Origin: JBFWWP01 sp050246115
GTDB lineage: Bacteria > Planctomycetota > UBA8108 > UBA1146 > JAJFFE01
Direction: 5' to 3'
Assembly (NCBI GenBank): GCA_050246115.1
Contig: JBFWWP010000027.1
Span: 15,179-79,178 of the forward strand
Length of the DNA: 64,000 nt
The notes under the pieces are model-generated. The model saw nothing but the letters and a program-made list of their open reading frames with translations. It was not told where the DNA came from and searched no databases. How positions within the stretch are numbered: the stretch's first letter is position 1; every line of letters starts with the position of its first letter. Made by a program: the position numbers and the translations under genes. This document shows, piece after piece, positions 37,262 to 45,071 of this stretch.

Positions 37262-38461
37262 ATGACGAGTCGCTTGCTGGTGGTCGTGCAGATTGCCGCG
37301 GTTTCGGGAGTGCTGCTGTCCGATTCGTGGTCTCGATCCGAGGCGGCCGACGTGCCCGGGGGACGGCTACGGGAACGCGTTGCGACTTCCATCGACCGCG
37401 GTTGCAACTGGCTGATCGATCATCAGAACCCCGACGGGTCCTACGGCCGTTTCCCCGATGTCGGCATCACCGCCTTCGCCATCGAGGCGCTGGCTCGGAG
37501 CCCGCGGGCATATCGCGAGCAGCACGGCCCCGCAATCTCGAAGGCCGTCGAGTACCTGCTGGCGAACCGCCACCCCGATGGCAGTATCTTCAACGAAGGG
37601 CAGGCCCTCCAGAACTACAAGACCTCCATGGCCATCCTGGCGCTCGTTGCGCTGGACTCCGGGCGCGCCGAGCCTCGATACGCGAAAGAGATCGAGGCGG
37701 CGAAACGCTACGTCATGGGTTTGCAGTGCTCCGAAGAGTCGACCCCGGCGCCGTTCGATGCGCAGCAGAACCCGGCGGCCTACGGCGGGATTGGATACGG
37801 GAGCAGTCGTAAGCCTGATCTCTCCAACACCCAGATCGCACTCGACGCTCTCCACGCGGTGGGACTCGCCGAAGACGCAGCGGTGCTCCAGCGTGCGAGA
37901 CTGTTCCTCACCCGCTGTCAGAACGCCGCCCAGAACGACTTCCTGGACGGCAAGGAGCGGGTCTCGACCGGCGATGGCGGCTTCATCTACTCTCCGGATG
38001 AGTCCAAAGCAGGAGTCGTCCAGAACGCGGACGGCACGACCTCTTTTCGTTCCTACGGGTCCATGACCTATGCGGGGCTCAAGTCCTACATCTACGCCGG
38101 CCTCACCGCTGAGGATCCTCGAGTCCAGGCAGCCCTGGGGTGGATCTCCAACCACTTCACGGTCGACGAGAACCCCGGTATGGCCATCCCGGAGCATCCG
38201 GAGCGCGGCCAGATGGGCCTGTACTACTACTACGTCGTCATGGCGCGGACCTTCGAGGCGCTGGGCCAATCTTCCTTGAAAGACAAGGACGGTAAGGAGA
38301 TCTTCTGGGCCAACCAGCTGGCCACCAAACTCCTGGCCCTGCAGGCGGAGGACGGCTCCTGGCAGAATCCCGTCGATCGTTGGTGGGAGTCGGACCAGAC
38401 CTTGGTGACGGCCTACGCCATCCGTGCTTTGACCATCGCCTCCAAGTATCTGAAGGACTGA
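37262..38461 (+). CDS. secreted prenyltransferase/squalene-oxidase-repeat protein
   Basis: A 399-residue exported protein (signal peptide residues 1-29) with an alpha/alpha-barrel of terpenoid-cyclase type. Repeats contain QW-like motifs (DHQNPDGSYGRFPDVGITAF, NRHPDGSIFNEG, LQAEDGSWQNP). The DxDD motif of true squalene/hopene cyclases is not visible and the protein is exported, so cyclase activity is unlikely; such proteins are abundant in Planctomycetota with unknown roles. The ATG at 37262 has AAGGAGAAG upstream. Three bases separate its stop from the DUF1015 gene. Confidence 0.82.
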   Translation: MTSRLLVVVQIAAVSGVLLSDSWSRSEAADVPGGRLRERVATSIDRGCNWLIDHQNPDGSYGRFPDVGITAFAIEALARSPRAYREQHGPAISKAVEYLLANRHPDGSIFNEGQALQNYKTSMAILALVALDSGRAEPRYAKEIEAAKRYVMGLQCSEESTPAPFDAQQNPAAYGGIGYGSSRKPDLSNTQIALDALHAVGLAEDAAVLQRARLFLTRCQNAAQNDFLDGKERVSTGDGGFIYSPDESKAGVVQNADGTTSFRSYGSMTYAGLKSYIYAGLTAEDPRVQAALGWISNHFTVDENPGMAIPEHPERGQMGLYYYYVVMARTFEALGQSSLKDKDGKEIFWANQLATKLLALQAEDGSWQNPVDRWWESDQTLVTAYAIRALTIASKYLKD

Positions 38462-38464
38462 GGA

Positions 38465-39637
38465 ATGCCCGACATCGCTCCCTTTCAGGGGTTGCGCTTC
38501 GACCCCAAGCGCTTGAACCCCGCGGCCGCAATTGCTCCGCCTTACGATGTGATCGATGCCGAGATGCACGCACGGTTGCTCGCGCACGACCCGTACAACG
38601 TCGTGCGGTGGACCCTCGGTGACGACCCGGCCAAGCCGTACGGCACGGAGGAGGAGTACCGACCGCGGGCGGCGATCGTGAAGGACTGGGTTCAGCGTGG
38701 GGTGCTGATCCGAGACTCGAAGCCGGCCTTCTACTCGTATGAGATGTCGTTCACCGCTCCCGGCGGGCAGCGGTCTCGATATCGAGGCATCCTGGTAGCC
38801 GTGGAGGTCGTTCCTTGGTCGGCGAAGAAAATCCTGCCGCACGAGGAGATTCGACCGAAGGTCGTCGACGATCGACTCAACCTTCTTCGGGCGACGCGCG
38901 TCAACATGGGCGTCGTGCAGCTGACCATCGATGGTCGCGATGGGCGGATGGGGCGGCTCGTGGACACGGCGCCGCGGGTGCCGTTGTTCGCGGGCGACGA
39001 CTTCTTGGGTCAGCACCACCGGCTCGAGGCCATCGACGACGCGCGCGCCGTCGGGCAGCTCCAGGAACTGGTGGGCCCCTTGCAGGCCATCGTCGCGGAC
39101 GGCCACCACCGCTACACGACGGCGATCAAGTACCGGGAAGAGACGAAGGACAGCATCGGGAGCGAGCGCGCGCTCGTGATGATCGGCGATCTGTTCCAGC
39201 CGGGGCTCCAGATCTACCCGACGCACCGCGTGCTGGTGGCCGAGGACGCGGAGCGTGCGCATGCCCTCAGCGAGCACTTGCGCGAATGTCTGAGCGATCG
39301 CGACGGCGACGCGTGGACCATCGAGTGGTCGAGCGGCGAGAGCGTTTCGGTCAAGTCGTCCCCGGACCTGGCGCACGATACTCTCTATCGGCGCCTGCAG
39401 GGCGCTCTCGCGGGGCAAACGGTCACCGTCGAGACCTACCACGATGCCCGTGCTGCGGAGCAGTCGCTGCGCGCCCACGGCCAGCGGGCACTCCTCTGTC
39501 GCATGCCGGCCGTCGGCAAGGACGAGTTTTGGGGACGGGCAGCCAACGGGGAGATCTTTCCGCCGAAGACGACCTTCTTCCTGCCCAAGATCTTCACCGG
39601 CATTGTGGCGCGCTCGCTCGACGCAGAACTCGCGTAG
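38465..39637 (+). CDS. DUF1015 family protein
   Basis: A 390-residue protein of the DUF1015 family, recognisable from IAPFQGLRFDP, AAIAPPYDVID, HDPYNVVRWTLG, ILPHEEIRPKVVDDRLNLLR and VADGHHRYTTAIKYR. Family members occur widely, often near serine/phosphoserine genes, and are sometimes described as uncharacterised or as phosphatase/kinase-like; no activity is claimed here. It follows the preceding gene by 3 bp, so translation is coupled. A cytosolic location is likely, given no signal peptide. Confidence 0.85.
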   Translation: MPDIAPFQGLRFDPKRLNPAAAIAPPYDVIDAEMHARLLAHDPYNVVRWTLGDDPAKPYGTEEEYRPRAAIVKDWVQRGVLIRDSKPAFYSYEMSFTAPGGQRSRYRGILVAVEVVPWSAKKILPHEEIRPKVVDDRLNLLRATRVNMGVVQLTIDGRDGRMGRLVDTAPRVPLFAGDDFLGQHHRLEAIDDARAVGQLQELVGPLQAIVADGHHRYTTAIKYREETKDSIGSERALVMIGDLFQPGLQIYPTHRVLVAEDAERAHALSEHLRECLSDRDGDAWTIEWSSGESVSVKSSPDLAHDTLYRRLQGALAGQTVTVETYHDARAAEQSLRAHGQRALLCRMPAVGKDEFWGRAANGEIFPPKTTFFLPKIFTGIVARSLDAELA

Positions 39638-39805
39638 GCGGGGCGATCGTGGGGGACCGAACTCCCGGGAACCGAAAGGGGAGTTCGGCGTTGATCCATG
39701 GACGCCACGAAGGCGTAGCGCGCGCGGACGCAAAGGGGGTCCGCAGGAACGGGCTTGCATCCATTGGCGGCTGACGGTGGCGACTCTTAGGGGAGGTGGC
39801 CCGGG

Positions 39806-40393
39806 TTGTTGGGAGAGAAGTTCCAGATCGACAATCCCCAGGTTTTCCTCGCAGTACTGGGGATCCTCATTCTCATCATGACCGTGTTTCGGTTCGGCCG
39901 CGTGCGCGCACGCCGCAAGCTGCGCGCAGCGGAGTCTGCGAGTGCCCAACCTGCGCCGACAGCAGCGGAGGCCAAACGCGCCGCCGACGATCTCCAGCAG
40001 GTGCTCCTGCAGATTCACGATGTCGCCCGCGAGATCGAGGCCCGTTTGGATACCCGCATCCGTTTCGCCAAGCGCCTGATCGAAGAAGCCGAGAGCAAGC
40101 TGGATGAACTCGCAGCGCGCTTGGCCGAAGTGAGAGTCGACGAGGCCGTTCCGGTGCGCCGCGCGGCTCCCGTGGCGGCCGTTGCCGCCTACAAGGCCAA
40201 CGAACTCCTGACCGTCGAAGCCACCGGCCCGACGAGTCGCCCCGAACCGCTGTCCGACACCGCGAGAGTCGCTCAACTCGCCGGCGAGGGCATGTCGGCC
40301 ATCTCGATCGCGCGAGAACTCGGCCGGCCCATCGGTGAGGTCGAACTCATGCTGAGCCTCCACCGTCAGTCGCGCAGCGAAGATTCTCCTTGA
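39806..40393 (+). CDS. membrane-anchored coiled-coil protein with C-terminal HTH-like segment
   Basis: A 195-residue protein. One membrane segment near the N-terminus (FLAVLGILILIMTVF), a basic stretch, then a long charged coiled coil (about 50-115). A C-terminal segment (RVAQLAGEGMSAISIARELG then RPIGEVELMLSL) resembles the helix-turn-helix-like end of DUF2802/DUF6115 proteins. The start is TTG (39806 or 39809) with GGGAGG upstream. Function unknown; possible envelope scaffold. It lies just upstream of the initiator tRNA gene. Confidence 0.65.
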   Translation: MLGEKFQIDNPQVFLAVLGILILIMTVFRFGRVRARRKLRAAESASAQPAPTAAEAKRAADDLQQVLLQIHDVAREIEARLDTRIRFAKRLIEEAESKLDELAARLAEVRVDEAVPVRRAAPVAAVAAYKANELLTVEATGPTSRPEPLSDTARVAQLAGEGMSAISIARELGRPIGEVELMLSLHRQSRSEDSP

Positions 40394-40456
40394 TCGCATG
40401 TCGGCCATTTCGTATAACCCCGGGCTCGAACGAATGGATCGCGCAACGACAACTAT

Positions 40457-40532
40457 CGCGGGGTAGAGCAGCTGGCAGCTCGTCGGGCTCATAACCCGGA
40501 GGTCGGGGGTTCGAGTCCCCCCCCCGCTACCA
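40457..40532 (+). tRNA. initiator tRNA-fMet (CAT anticodon)
   Basis: A 76-nt tRNA with encoded CCA. Anticodon loop CTCATAA sits on a stem with three consecutive G-C pairs (GGG/CCC), and position 1-72 is unpaired (C and T), both initiator features. D-arm GAGC/GCTC and T-arm GGGGG TTCGAGT CCCCC form. The usual bacterial mismatch is C1-A72; here it is C1-U72. A strong terminator follows, and fragments of this gene recur downstream. Confidence 0.95.
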
Positions 40533-40542
40533 AATTACTGAA

Positions 40543-40579
40543 AGCGCCGGCTTCACTTGGAGCCGGCGCTTTTTCTTTT
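40543..40579 (+). terminator. rho-independent terminator of tRNA-fMet
   Basis: AGCGCCGGCT (40543-40552) pairs perfectly with AGCCGGCGCT (40561-40570) around an 8-nt loop, followed by TTTTTCTTTT. It starts ten bases after the tRNA CCA end. Parts of this stem recur inside the two repeats at 40640 and 42612, where the T-run has been interrupted. Confidence 0.92.
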
Positions 40580-40597
40580 GGCCATGACCGGCGAGTT

Positions 40598-40631
40598 GGG
40601 GGGGACTCGATCCCCCGACCACCGGGTTATG
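40598..40631 (-). repeat. inverted partial copy of the tRNA-fMet 3' half
   Basis: The reverse complement reads CATAACCCGGTGGTCGGGGG and continues ATCGAGTCCCCCC, matching the tRNA from its anticodon through the T-arm (40490-40523) with about two differences. It lies beyond the terminator in the opposite orientation, so this stretch and the tRNA could form a very long hairpin. Confidence 0.85.
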
Positions 40632-40639
40632 TCGTCTTT

Positions 40640-40855
40640 GGGTTCAACGGCTGAGGCCGTTGAGACCAGCCCAATGGTTTGCGCACGCGGCTTCCGCGAG
40701 GACGAAGGAGTGGACTGGCCGGAGGTCGGGGGTTCGAGTCCGCTACGTTGTTGACTCGTCGGCTGACGCCGACGAGGTGGGCCGCTACCAAATCACTGAA
40801 AGCGCCGGCTTCACTTGGAGCCGGCGCCGTCTCAACGGCGTCAGCCGTTGAACCC
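40640..40855. repeat. palindrome-ended repeat with tRNA-derived centre, copy 1
   Basis: A 216-bp element. The ends are 27-bp inverted repeats (one mismatch), and each end is itself a hairpin (GGGTTCAACGGC ... GCCGTTGAGAC). The interior holds CCGGAGGTCGGGGGTTCGAG from the tRNA T-arm, a third hairpin (TCGTCGGCTGACGCCGACGA) inserted into the T-arm, then GCTACCA, the spacer and the terminator stem of tRNA-fMet. The sequence GGCCATGACCGGCGAGTT after the element also follows the real tRNA terminator. A near-identical copy is at 42612. Confidence 0.85.
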
Positions 40856-41227
40856 AACGACATCGCTTTTGGCCATGACCGGCGAGTTGTGGGGCTCGAA
40901 CGCCAACGCTACCATTCAGACAAAGCGAACGCCCCGGGTTCTTGGCCTGGGGCGGCTTGCTTTCGGGGCTTAGGCGTCGCTATGCCACGCCCTAGTTTGG
41001 CACGGCCTGCCCGGCACTGACGCGGCCGACGACGTGTTGCTCGGCCTCGTGCCCGGCAGCTTCGTCGCGCGTGTCACCGGTGCGGAGGCCGCAGCCGGCA
41101 TGACAACCTACCGGCCGGTCGCGCTGGTGAACACCTCGACGAGCGCCATGCCCGAGCTGGCCGCTTGGTGTGCGCCGCCGCGGGCACGAAGACGAAGCGC
41201 GAAGCCGCGGGGGGGGGCGGCGTGACT
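40856..41227. other. region between repeat copy 1 and fic, no gene seen
   Basis: About 370 bases. A short plus-strand frame around 41030-41220 gives no recognisable protein and could be a remnant. There is also a T-arm-like GGGCTCGAAC near 40893 that could be another decayed tRNA piece. Nothing else can be supported. Confidence 0.35.
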
Positions 41228-42397
41228 TCAACGCGGCGGAATCGCCGTGTCCTTGGCCAGCAGGTCGAGATAGGCCTTGTAGGCGTAGACGCGGTCGCGG
41301 CGCTTGCCCGTGATCTCGAGCAGCACGCCGGCCTTCTGCAGCGCATCGATCGCTTTCACGGCGGTCGGCTTGCTCGTCTGCAGGAGCTCGATGCTGAGCG
41401 GGAGGGTGACCGTTGGATGCGTGGGCAGAAGATCGAAGAGGCGCACTGCGATCAGCGTCGATTGCTTGCTCGCCGTGACCCGACGCCGGTCGTCGTTGAC
41501 CTGCGTGAAGAGACCGCGCGCCGTGGCGACGCCGTCGTCGGCGGACTCGCGCACGCAATTCAGGAAGAACGCGGTCCAGCCTTCCCAGTCGCCGTCCACA
41601 CGCACGGCGTTCAGGCGCTCGTAGTATTCCTGCCGGTGCCGCTTGAACCCGAGGCTCACGTAGAGGAGCGGCGACGACAGAAGCTTCCAGTGCTCGACCA
41701 ACAGAGCGATCAGCAGGCGGCCGATGCGCCCGTTGCCGTCCAAGAACGGGTGTATGGTCTCGAACTGCACGTGCGCCAGGCCGGCCCTCACGAGCGGCGG
41801 CAACGGGTCGTTGCCGTGCAACCACTTCTCCAGAGCAGCGAGCGCGTCGGGCACGGCGTCCGGCGGCGGCGGGACGAAGCGTGCGTTGCCGGGGCGGGTG
41901 CCGCCGATCCAGTTCTGCGACGTGCGGACCATGCCCGGCTGCTTGTCGCTGCCGCGCACGCCCTTCATCAACCGCTTGTGGACGGCGCACAGCAGGCGCA
42001 CGCAGACGGGAAGGCCCTTTGGGTTGGCGAGTTCCTTTCGCGCGTAGGTGATCGCGTCGACGTAGTTGCAGACATCCTCGACGTCGGCGGGGCGATCCGA
42101 CCGCCGCGTCGCCTCGAAGAGCACGACGTCCTGGAGCGTGGCCTGGGTGCCTTCAATCTGCGACGAGACGACTGCCTCCTTGCGCACGAATCCGTAGAGG
42201 AACCAGTCCGGACTCGGCACCATTGCGCCAGCCACGTCGAGGCGCCCGATAGCGGCGGCGGCCTCGGCGTGGAGTTGGGCGAGCGCACCGTCGAGGACCA
42301 GCGGTGGCCTCGTCGGCGGCAGCGGCCGGGGGATGAAAGCCCGGACCTTCTCTCCCGCTACGTTGTTCGTGCTGTAGGTCCCGGTCGTTCGTGCCAT
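41228..42397 (-). CDS. Fic family protein (AMP-transferase type)
   Basis: A 389-residue Fic protein. The active-site motif HPFLDGNGRIGR is at residues 216-227. An N-terminal inhibitory-helix motif, Ser78-xxx-Glu82-Gly83 in SSQIEGTQATL, marks a self-inhibited class with the helix before the Fic core. The C-terminus (about 320-380) is a winged-helix-like segment (SIELLQTSKPTAVKAIDALQ). Such proteins usually transfer AMP to a target and may autoregulate. It lies between two palindrome-ended repeats downstream of tRNA-fMet, suggesting an acquired or mobile segment. A chromosomal partner toxin/antitoxin gene is not seen. Confidence 0.88.
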   Translation of the reverse strand: MARTTGTYSTNNVAGEKVRAFIPRPLPPTRPPLVLDGALAQLHAEAAAAIGRLDVAGAMVPSPDWFLYGFVRKEAVVSSQIEGTQATLQDVVLFEATRRSDRPADVEDVCNYVDAITYARKELANPKGLPVCVRLLCAVHKRLMKGVRGSDKQPGMVRTSQNWIGGTRPGNARFVPPPPDAVPDALAALEKWLHGNDPLPPLVRAGLAHVQFETIHPFLDGNGRIGRLLIALLVEHWKLLSSPLLYVSLGFKRHRQEYYERLNAVRVDGDWEGWTAFFLNCVRESADDGVATARGLFTQVNDDRRRVTASKQSTLIAVRLFDLLPTHPTVTLPLSIELLQTSKPTAVKAIDALQKAGVLLEITGKRRDRVYAYKAYLDLLAKDTAIPPR

Positions 42398-42977
42398 CGC
42401 TGGTCAAGCTTCCTTTACCAAGGCCGTCCGCTAGTCAAGAAGTCTTTCCTAGCGCGCGACGCAAGTCAAGCAGGTCTAACTAGCGGACGGGGAATCGGAG
42501 CCCGGCCGTGATCTGCCTCGCGAGCCCGTACTCGCGTCTGGACCCGGCGGTGCGCGAGGCGCGGTTCGAAACTGCCTGCCGCGCGACGGCCTCCGGGTCA
42601 TGACCTCTCTTGGGTTCAACGGCTGACGCCGTTGAGACCAGCCCAATGGTTTGCGCCCGCGGCTTCCCGAGTGGACGATGGAGTGGACTGGCCGGAGGTC
42701 GGGGGTTCGAGTCCGCTACGTTGTTGACTCGTCGGCTGGCGCCGACGAGATGGGCCGCTACCAAGATACTGAAAGGCGTTGGATTCGCTCGGAGCTGGCG
42801 CCGTCTCAACGGCGTCAGCCGTTGAACCAAGCACCATCGCTTTTGGCCATGACCGGCGAGTTAGGGGAGCAGCCCGGTCGCTTCCCGGTCATGTGCGAAT
42901 CTGGATTCGGGGCGGGAGCGAACTCGGGTGGGAACCGAGCGGTGGTGCGGTGGCGCCGTGGGGGCGGGGGGACGAGC
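42398..42977. other. intergenic region containing repeat copy 2
   Basis: About 580 bases upstream of both fic (minus) and the photolyase operon (plus). The main content is the 217-bp repeat at 42612-42828. No gene is seen. Confidence 0.5.
42612..42828. repeat. palindrome-ended repeat with tRNA-derived centre, copy 2
   Basis: A 217-bp near-copy of the element at 40640-40855 in the same orientation: same palindromic ends (GGGTTCAACGGCTGACGCC at left), same tRNA T-arm fragment, same internal hairpin (TCGTCGGCTGGCGCCGACGA) and the same following GGCCATGACCGGCGAGTT. The terminator-derived stem has drifted (GGCGTTGGATTCGCTCGGAG). The direct-repeat pair brackets fic. Confidence 0.85.
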
Positions 42978-43421
42978 GTGAGTGCCGAGTGGGTCATCTT
43001 CCTGCACGCGGTCAGTACGTGGGCTATGGTGGGGCTGATCTGGTTCGTGCAGGTCGTTCACTATCCGTTGTATGCAACGGTGCATGAGGCTGCGTTCGTG
43101 TCGTACGTGGTGCGGCACAACCGACGGACGGGGTGGGTGGTTGGGCCGCTCATGCTGACGGAGGTTGGCACTGCGTTGGCCTTGTGCCGTGTGGAGCTCG
43201 GTTCGGTGTCACCCTACATGCCCTTGGCGGGGCTGGGGCTGTTGCTGCTGATTTGGGGTTCGACTGCGGGGCTGCAGGTTCCCTGTCACCGACGCCTCGA
43301 GAGGGGGTACGACTTGGCGACGATCCGGCGCTTGGTCGCGACCAACTGGGTCCGTACGATCGGCTGGACTGCGCGCGGGGGGCTCGCGGTTTGGATCCTG
43401 CAGGTCGGGGAGCGAGGATGA
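42978..43421 (+). CDS. four-helix membrane protein co-translated with photolyase
   Basis: A 147-residue integral membrane protein with about four hydrophobic segments (WVIFLHAVSTWAMVGLIWFV, then around residues 55-75, 80-100 and near the C-terminus). I do not recognise a named family. The start is GTG at 42978; the stop overlaps the photolyase ATG (ATGA at 43418-43421), so the products are probably made together. A link to light or redox functions is inferred only from this coupling. Confidence 0.7.
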   Translation: MSAEWVIFLHAVSTWAMVGLIWFVQVVHYPLYATVHEAAFVSYVVRHNRRTGWVVGPLMLTEVGTALALCRVELGSVSPYMPLAGLGLLLLIWGSTAGLQVPCHRRLERGYDLATIRRLVATNWVRTIGWTARGGLAVWILQVGERG

Positions 43422-45007
43422 TGCCGACGCGCGGGAACTCGCGCGCTTCCGGGGCTGAGTTCGGTCCGGTGCGGCGCCTGCATGTGGCCTTTGGCGATCA
43501 GCTCGATCCAAACTCGCCAGCGTTGCGGCGGCTCGATCGCGAGCGCGATGCCGTGTTGGTCATGGAGGTGGGCGAGGAGAGTACGCACGTGCCGGTGCAC
43601 CGGCAACGCGTAGCGCTCTTTCTCGCGGCCATGCGCCACTTCGTCGCCGAACTCCGGGCCGGTGGAGTTCGGGTGCACCATGTCGCTGTCGACGATCCGG
43701 AGAACCAGCACACCTTCGACCGAGAATTCTGGCGGGCCGTCGAGGGGCTCCGCCCGGCTGAGGTTCAGGTCATTCACCCGGGCGAGTGGCGCGTGCTCGA
43801 GCACGTCGAGACTTGGCAGCGCGAGTTCGACGGGCCGTTCGAGCTTCTCGAAGACGATCACTTCCTGCTCTCGATCGCAGAGTTTCGACAGTGGGCGGCC
43901 GGACGTCGAGAGCTGGTCATGGAGCACTTCTACCGCATGATGCGGCGGCGACTGGGTGTGCTCATCGAGGCGGATGGAACGCCGAGCGGCGGCCAGTGGA
44001 ACTTCGACAGCTCCAATCGCGAGCCGTTTCGCGGTTCGAAGGAGAGTCTGCCAGAACGACTGGCTTTCGAGCCCGACGAGATCACCTCAGAAGTGCTCGA
44101 TCTCGTCGCCCGGCGCTTTCCGGCGAATCCCGGCGGCCTCGCGTCCTTCCAGTGGCCGGTGACTCGGGCGCAGGCGCTGGTCGCGCTCGAGAACTTCGTC
44201 GAACATCGACTCCCGAAGTTCGGTGGTTACCAAGACGCGATGGTCAGCGGACAGCCGTGGATGTTCCACTCGCTGTTGTCGCCGGCACTCAACCTGAAGC
44301 TACTCGATCCCCGGGAGGTGGTGCAACGGGCGGTCGCAGCCTACCAGGGCGGACACGCGCCGATCGAGAGCGTGGAGGGGTTCGTGCGCCAAGTGATCGG
44401 CTGGCGCGAGTTCATCCGCGGGATCTACTGGTCCGAAGGCCGCGACTACTGTGACCGCAACGCACTCGAGCAGCACGGCAGGCTCCCGGAGTTCTACTGG
44501 ACCGGAGATACCGACATGCGTTGTCTCCGCGAGTGCGTGGGCGAGGTGCTGGCCAACGGCTTCGGACACCACATTCAGCGGCTGATGGTGACGGGCAACT
44601 ACGCGCTGATGTCGGGGGTCGCGCCGCGCGAGATCAGCGACTGGTACCTGGGAATGTACGTGGACGCGATCGACTGGGTTACCCTCCCGAACACGTTGGG
44701 CATGGTCATGCACGCGGACGGAGGTCGCGTGGGGACCAAACCGTACGCGGCGTCCGGCAAGTACATCTCGCGCATGAGCGATTACTGCCGGGGCTGCCGT
44801 TATGATCCCGTGCAACGCGTCGGACCAAAGGCGTGCCCCCTCACCACGCTGTACTGGGACTTCCTCGACCGGAACCGCGAACGTTTCAGGGGCAACCGGC
44901 GAATGGGCTTCGCGATGAAGAACCTGGCGCGGATCTCCGAGCACGAATGGGTGCAGATCCGCGAGCAGGCCAGACGACTGCGGGAGCCAGACGGGGCCGC
45001 GGGTTGA
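43418..45007 (+). CDS. phrB: iron-sulfur cryptochrome/photolyase (PhrB-like, FeS-BCP)
   Basis: A 529-residue protein of the Fe-S bacterial cryptochrome/photolyase class. Four cysteines, C369, C457, C460 and C473, have spacings of 88, 3 and 13, the pattern I recall for the [4Fe-4S] ligands of Agrobacterium PhrB. Family blocks include LVMEHFYRMMRRRLGVLIEA, GGQWNFDSSNREPF and GGYQDAMVSGQPWMFHSLLS. PhrB repairs (6-4) photoproducts using flavin and light. It overlaps the upstream membrane-protein gene by 4 nt. Confidence 0.92.
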   Translation: MMPTRGNSRASGAEFGPVRRLHVAFGDQLDPNSPALRRLDRERDAVLVMEVGEESTHVPVHRQRVALFLAAMRHFVAELRAGGVRVHHVAVDDPENQHTFDREFWRAVEGLRPAEVQVIHPGEWRVLEHVETWQREFDGPFELLEDDHFLLSIAEFRQWAAGRRELVMEHFYRMMRRRLGVLIEADGTPSGGQWNFDSSNREPFRGSKESLPERLAFEPDEITSEVLDLVARRFPANPGGLASFQWPVTRAQALVALENFVEHRLPKFGGYQDAMVSGQPWMFHSLLSPALNLKLLDPREVVQRAVAAYQGGHAPIESVEGFVRQVIGWREFIRGIYWSEGRDYCDRNALEQHGRLPEFYWTGDTDMRCLRECVGEVLANGFGHHIQRLMVTGNYALMSGVAPREISDWYLGMYVDAIDWVTLPNTLGMVMHADGGRVGTKPYAASGKYISRMSDYCRGCRYDPVQRVGPKACPLTTLYWDFLDRNRERFRGNRRMGFAMKNLARISEHEWVQIREQARRLREPDGAAG

Positions 45008-45071
45008 CGCCCGCCGCGCGCGCTCGCGCCATGGGTCGGGGAGCGCGGAGCAGCCCCGCGGCCGACCGAGT

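Noticed and set aside
37262..38461. A squalene-hopene cyclase
   Set aside because: The protein is exported, shorter than true cyclases and lacks a visible DxDD motif.
37367..40492. A 1041-residue open frame on the minus strand
   Set aside because: It is antisense to the prenyltransferase-fold, DUF1015 and coiled-coil genes, which have clear families, signal peptides and ribosome sites. Its composition is that of a GC-rich shadow.
41034..41225. A small protein next to fic, such as an antitoxin
   Set aside because: No ribosome site, no family and no coupling to fic; kept only as a possible remnant.
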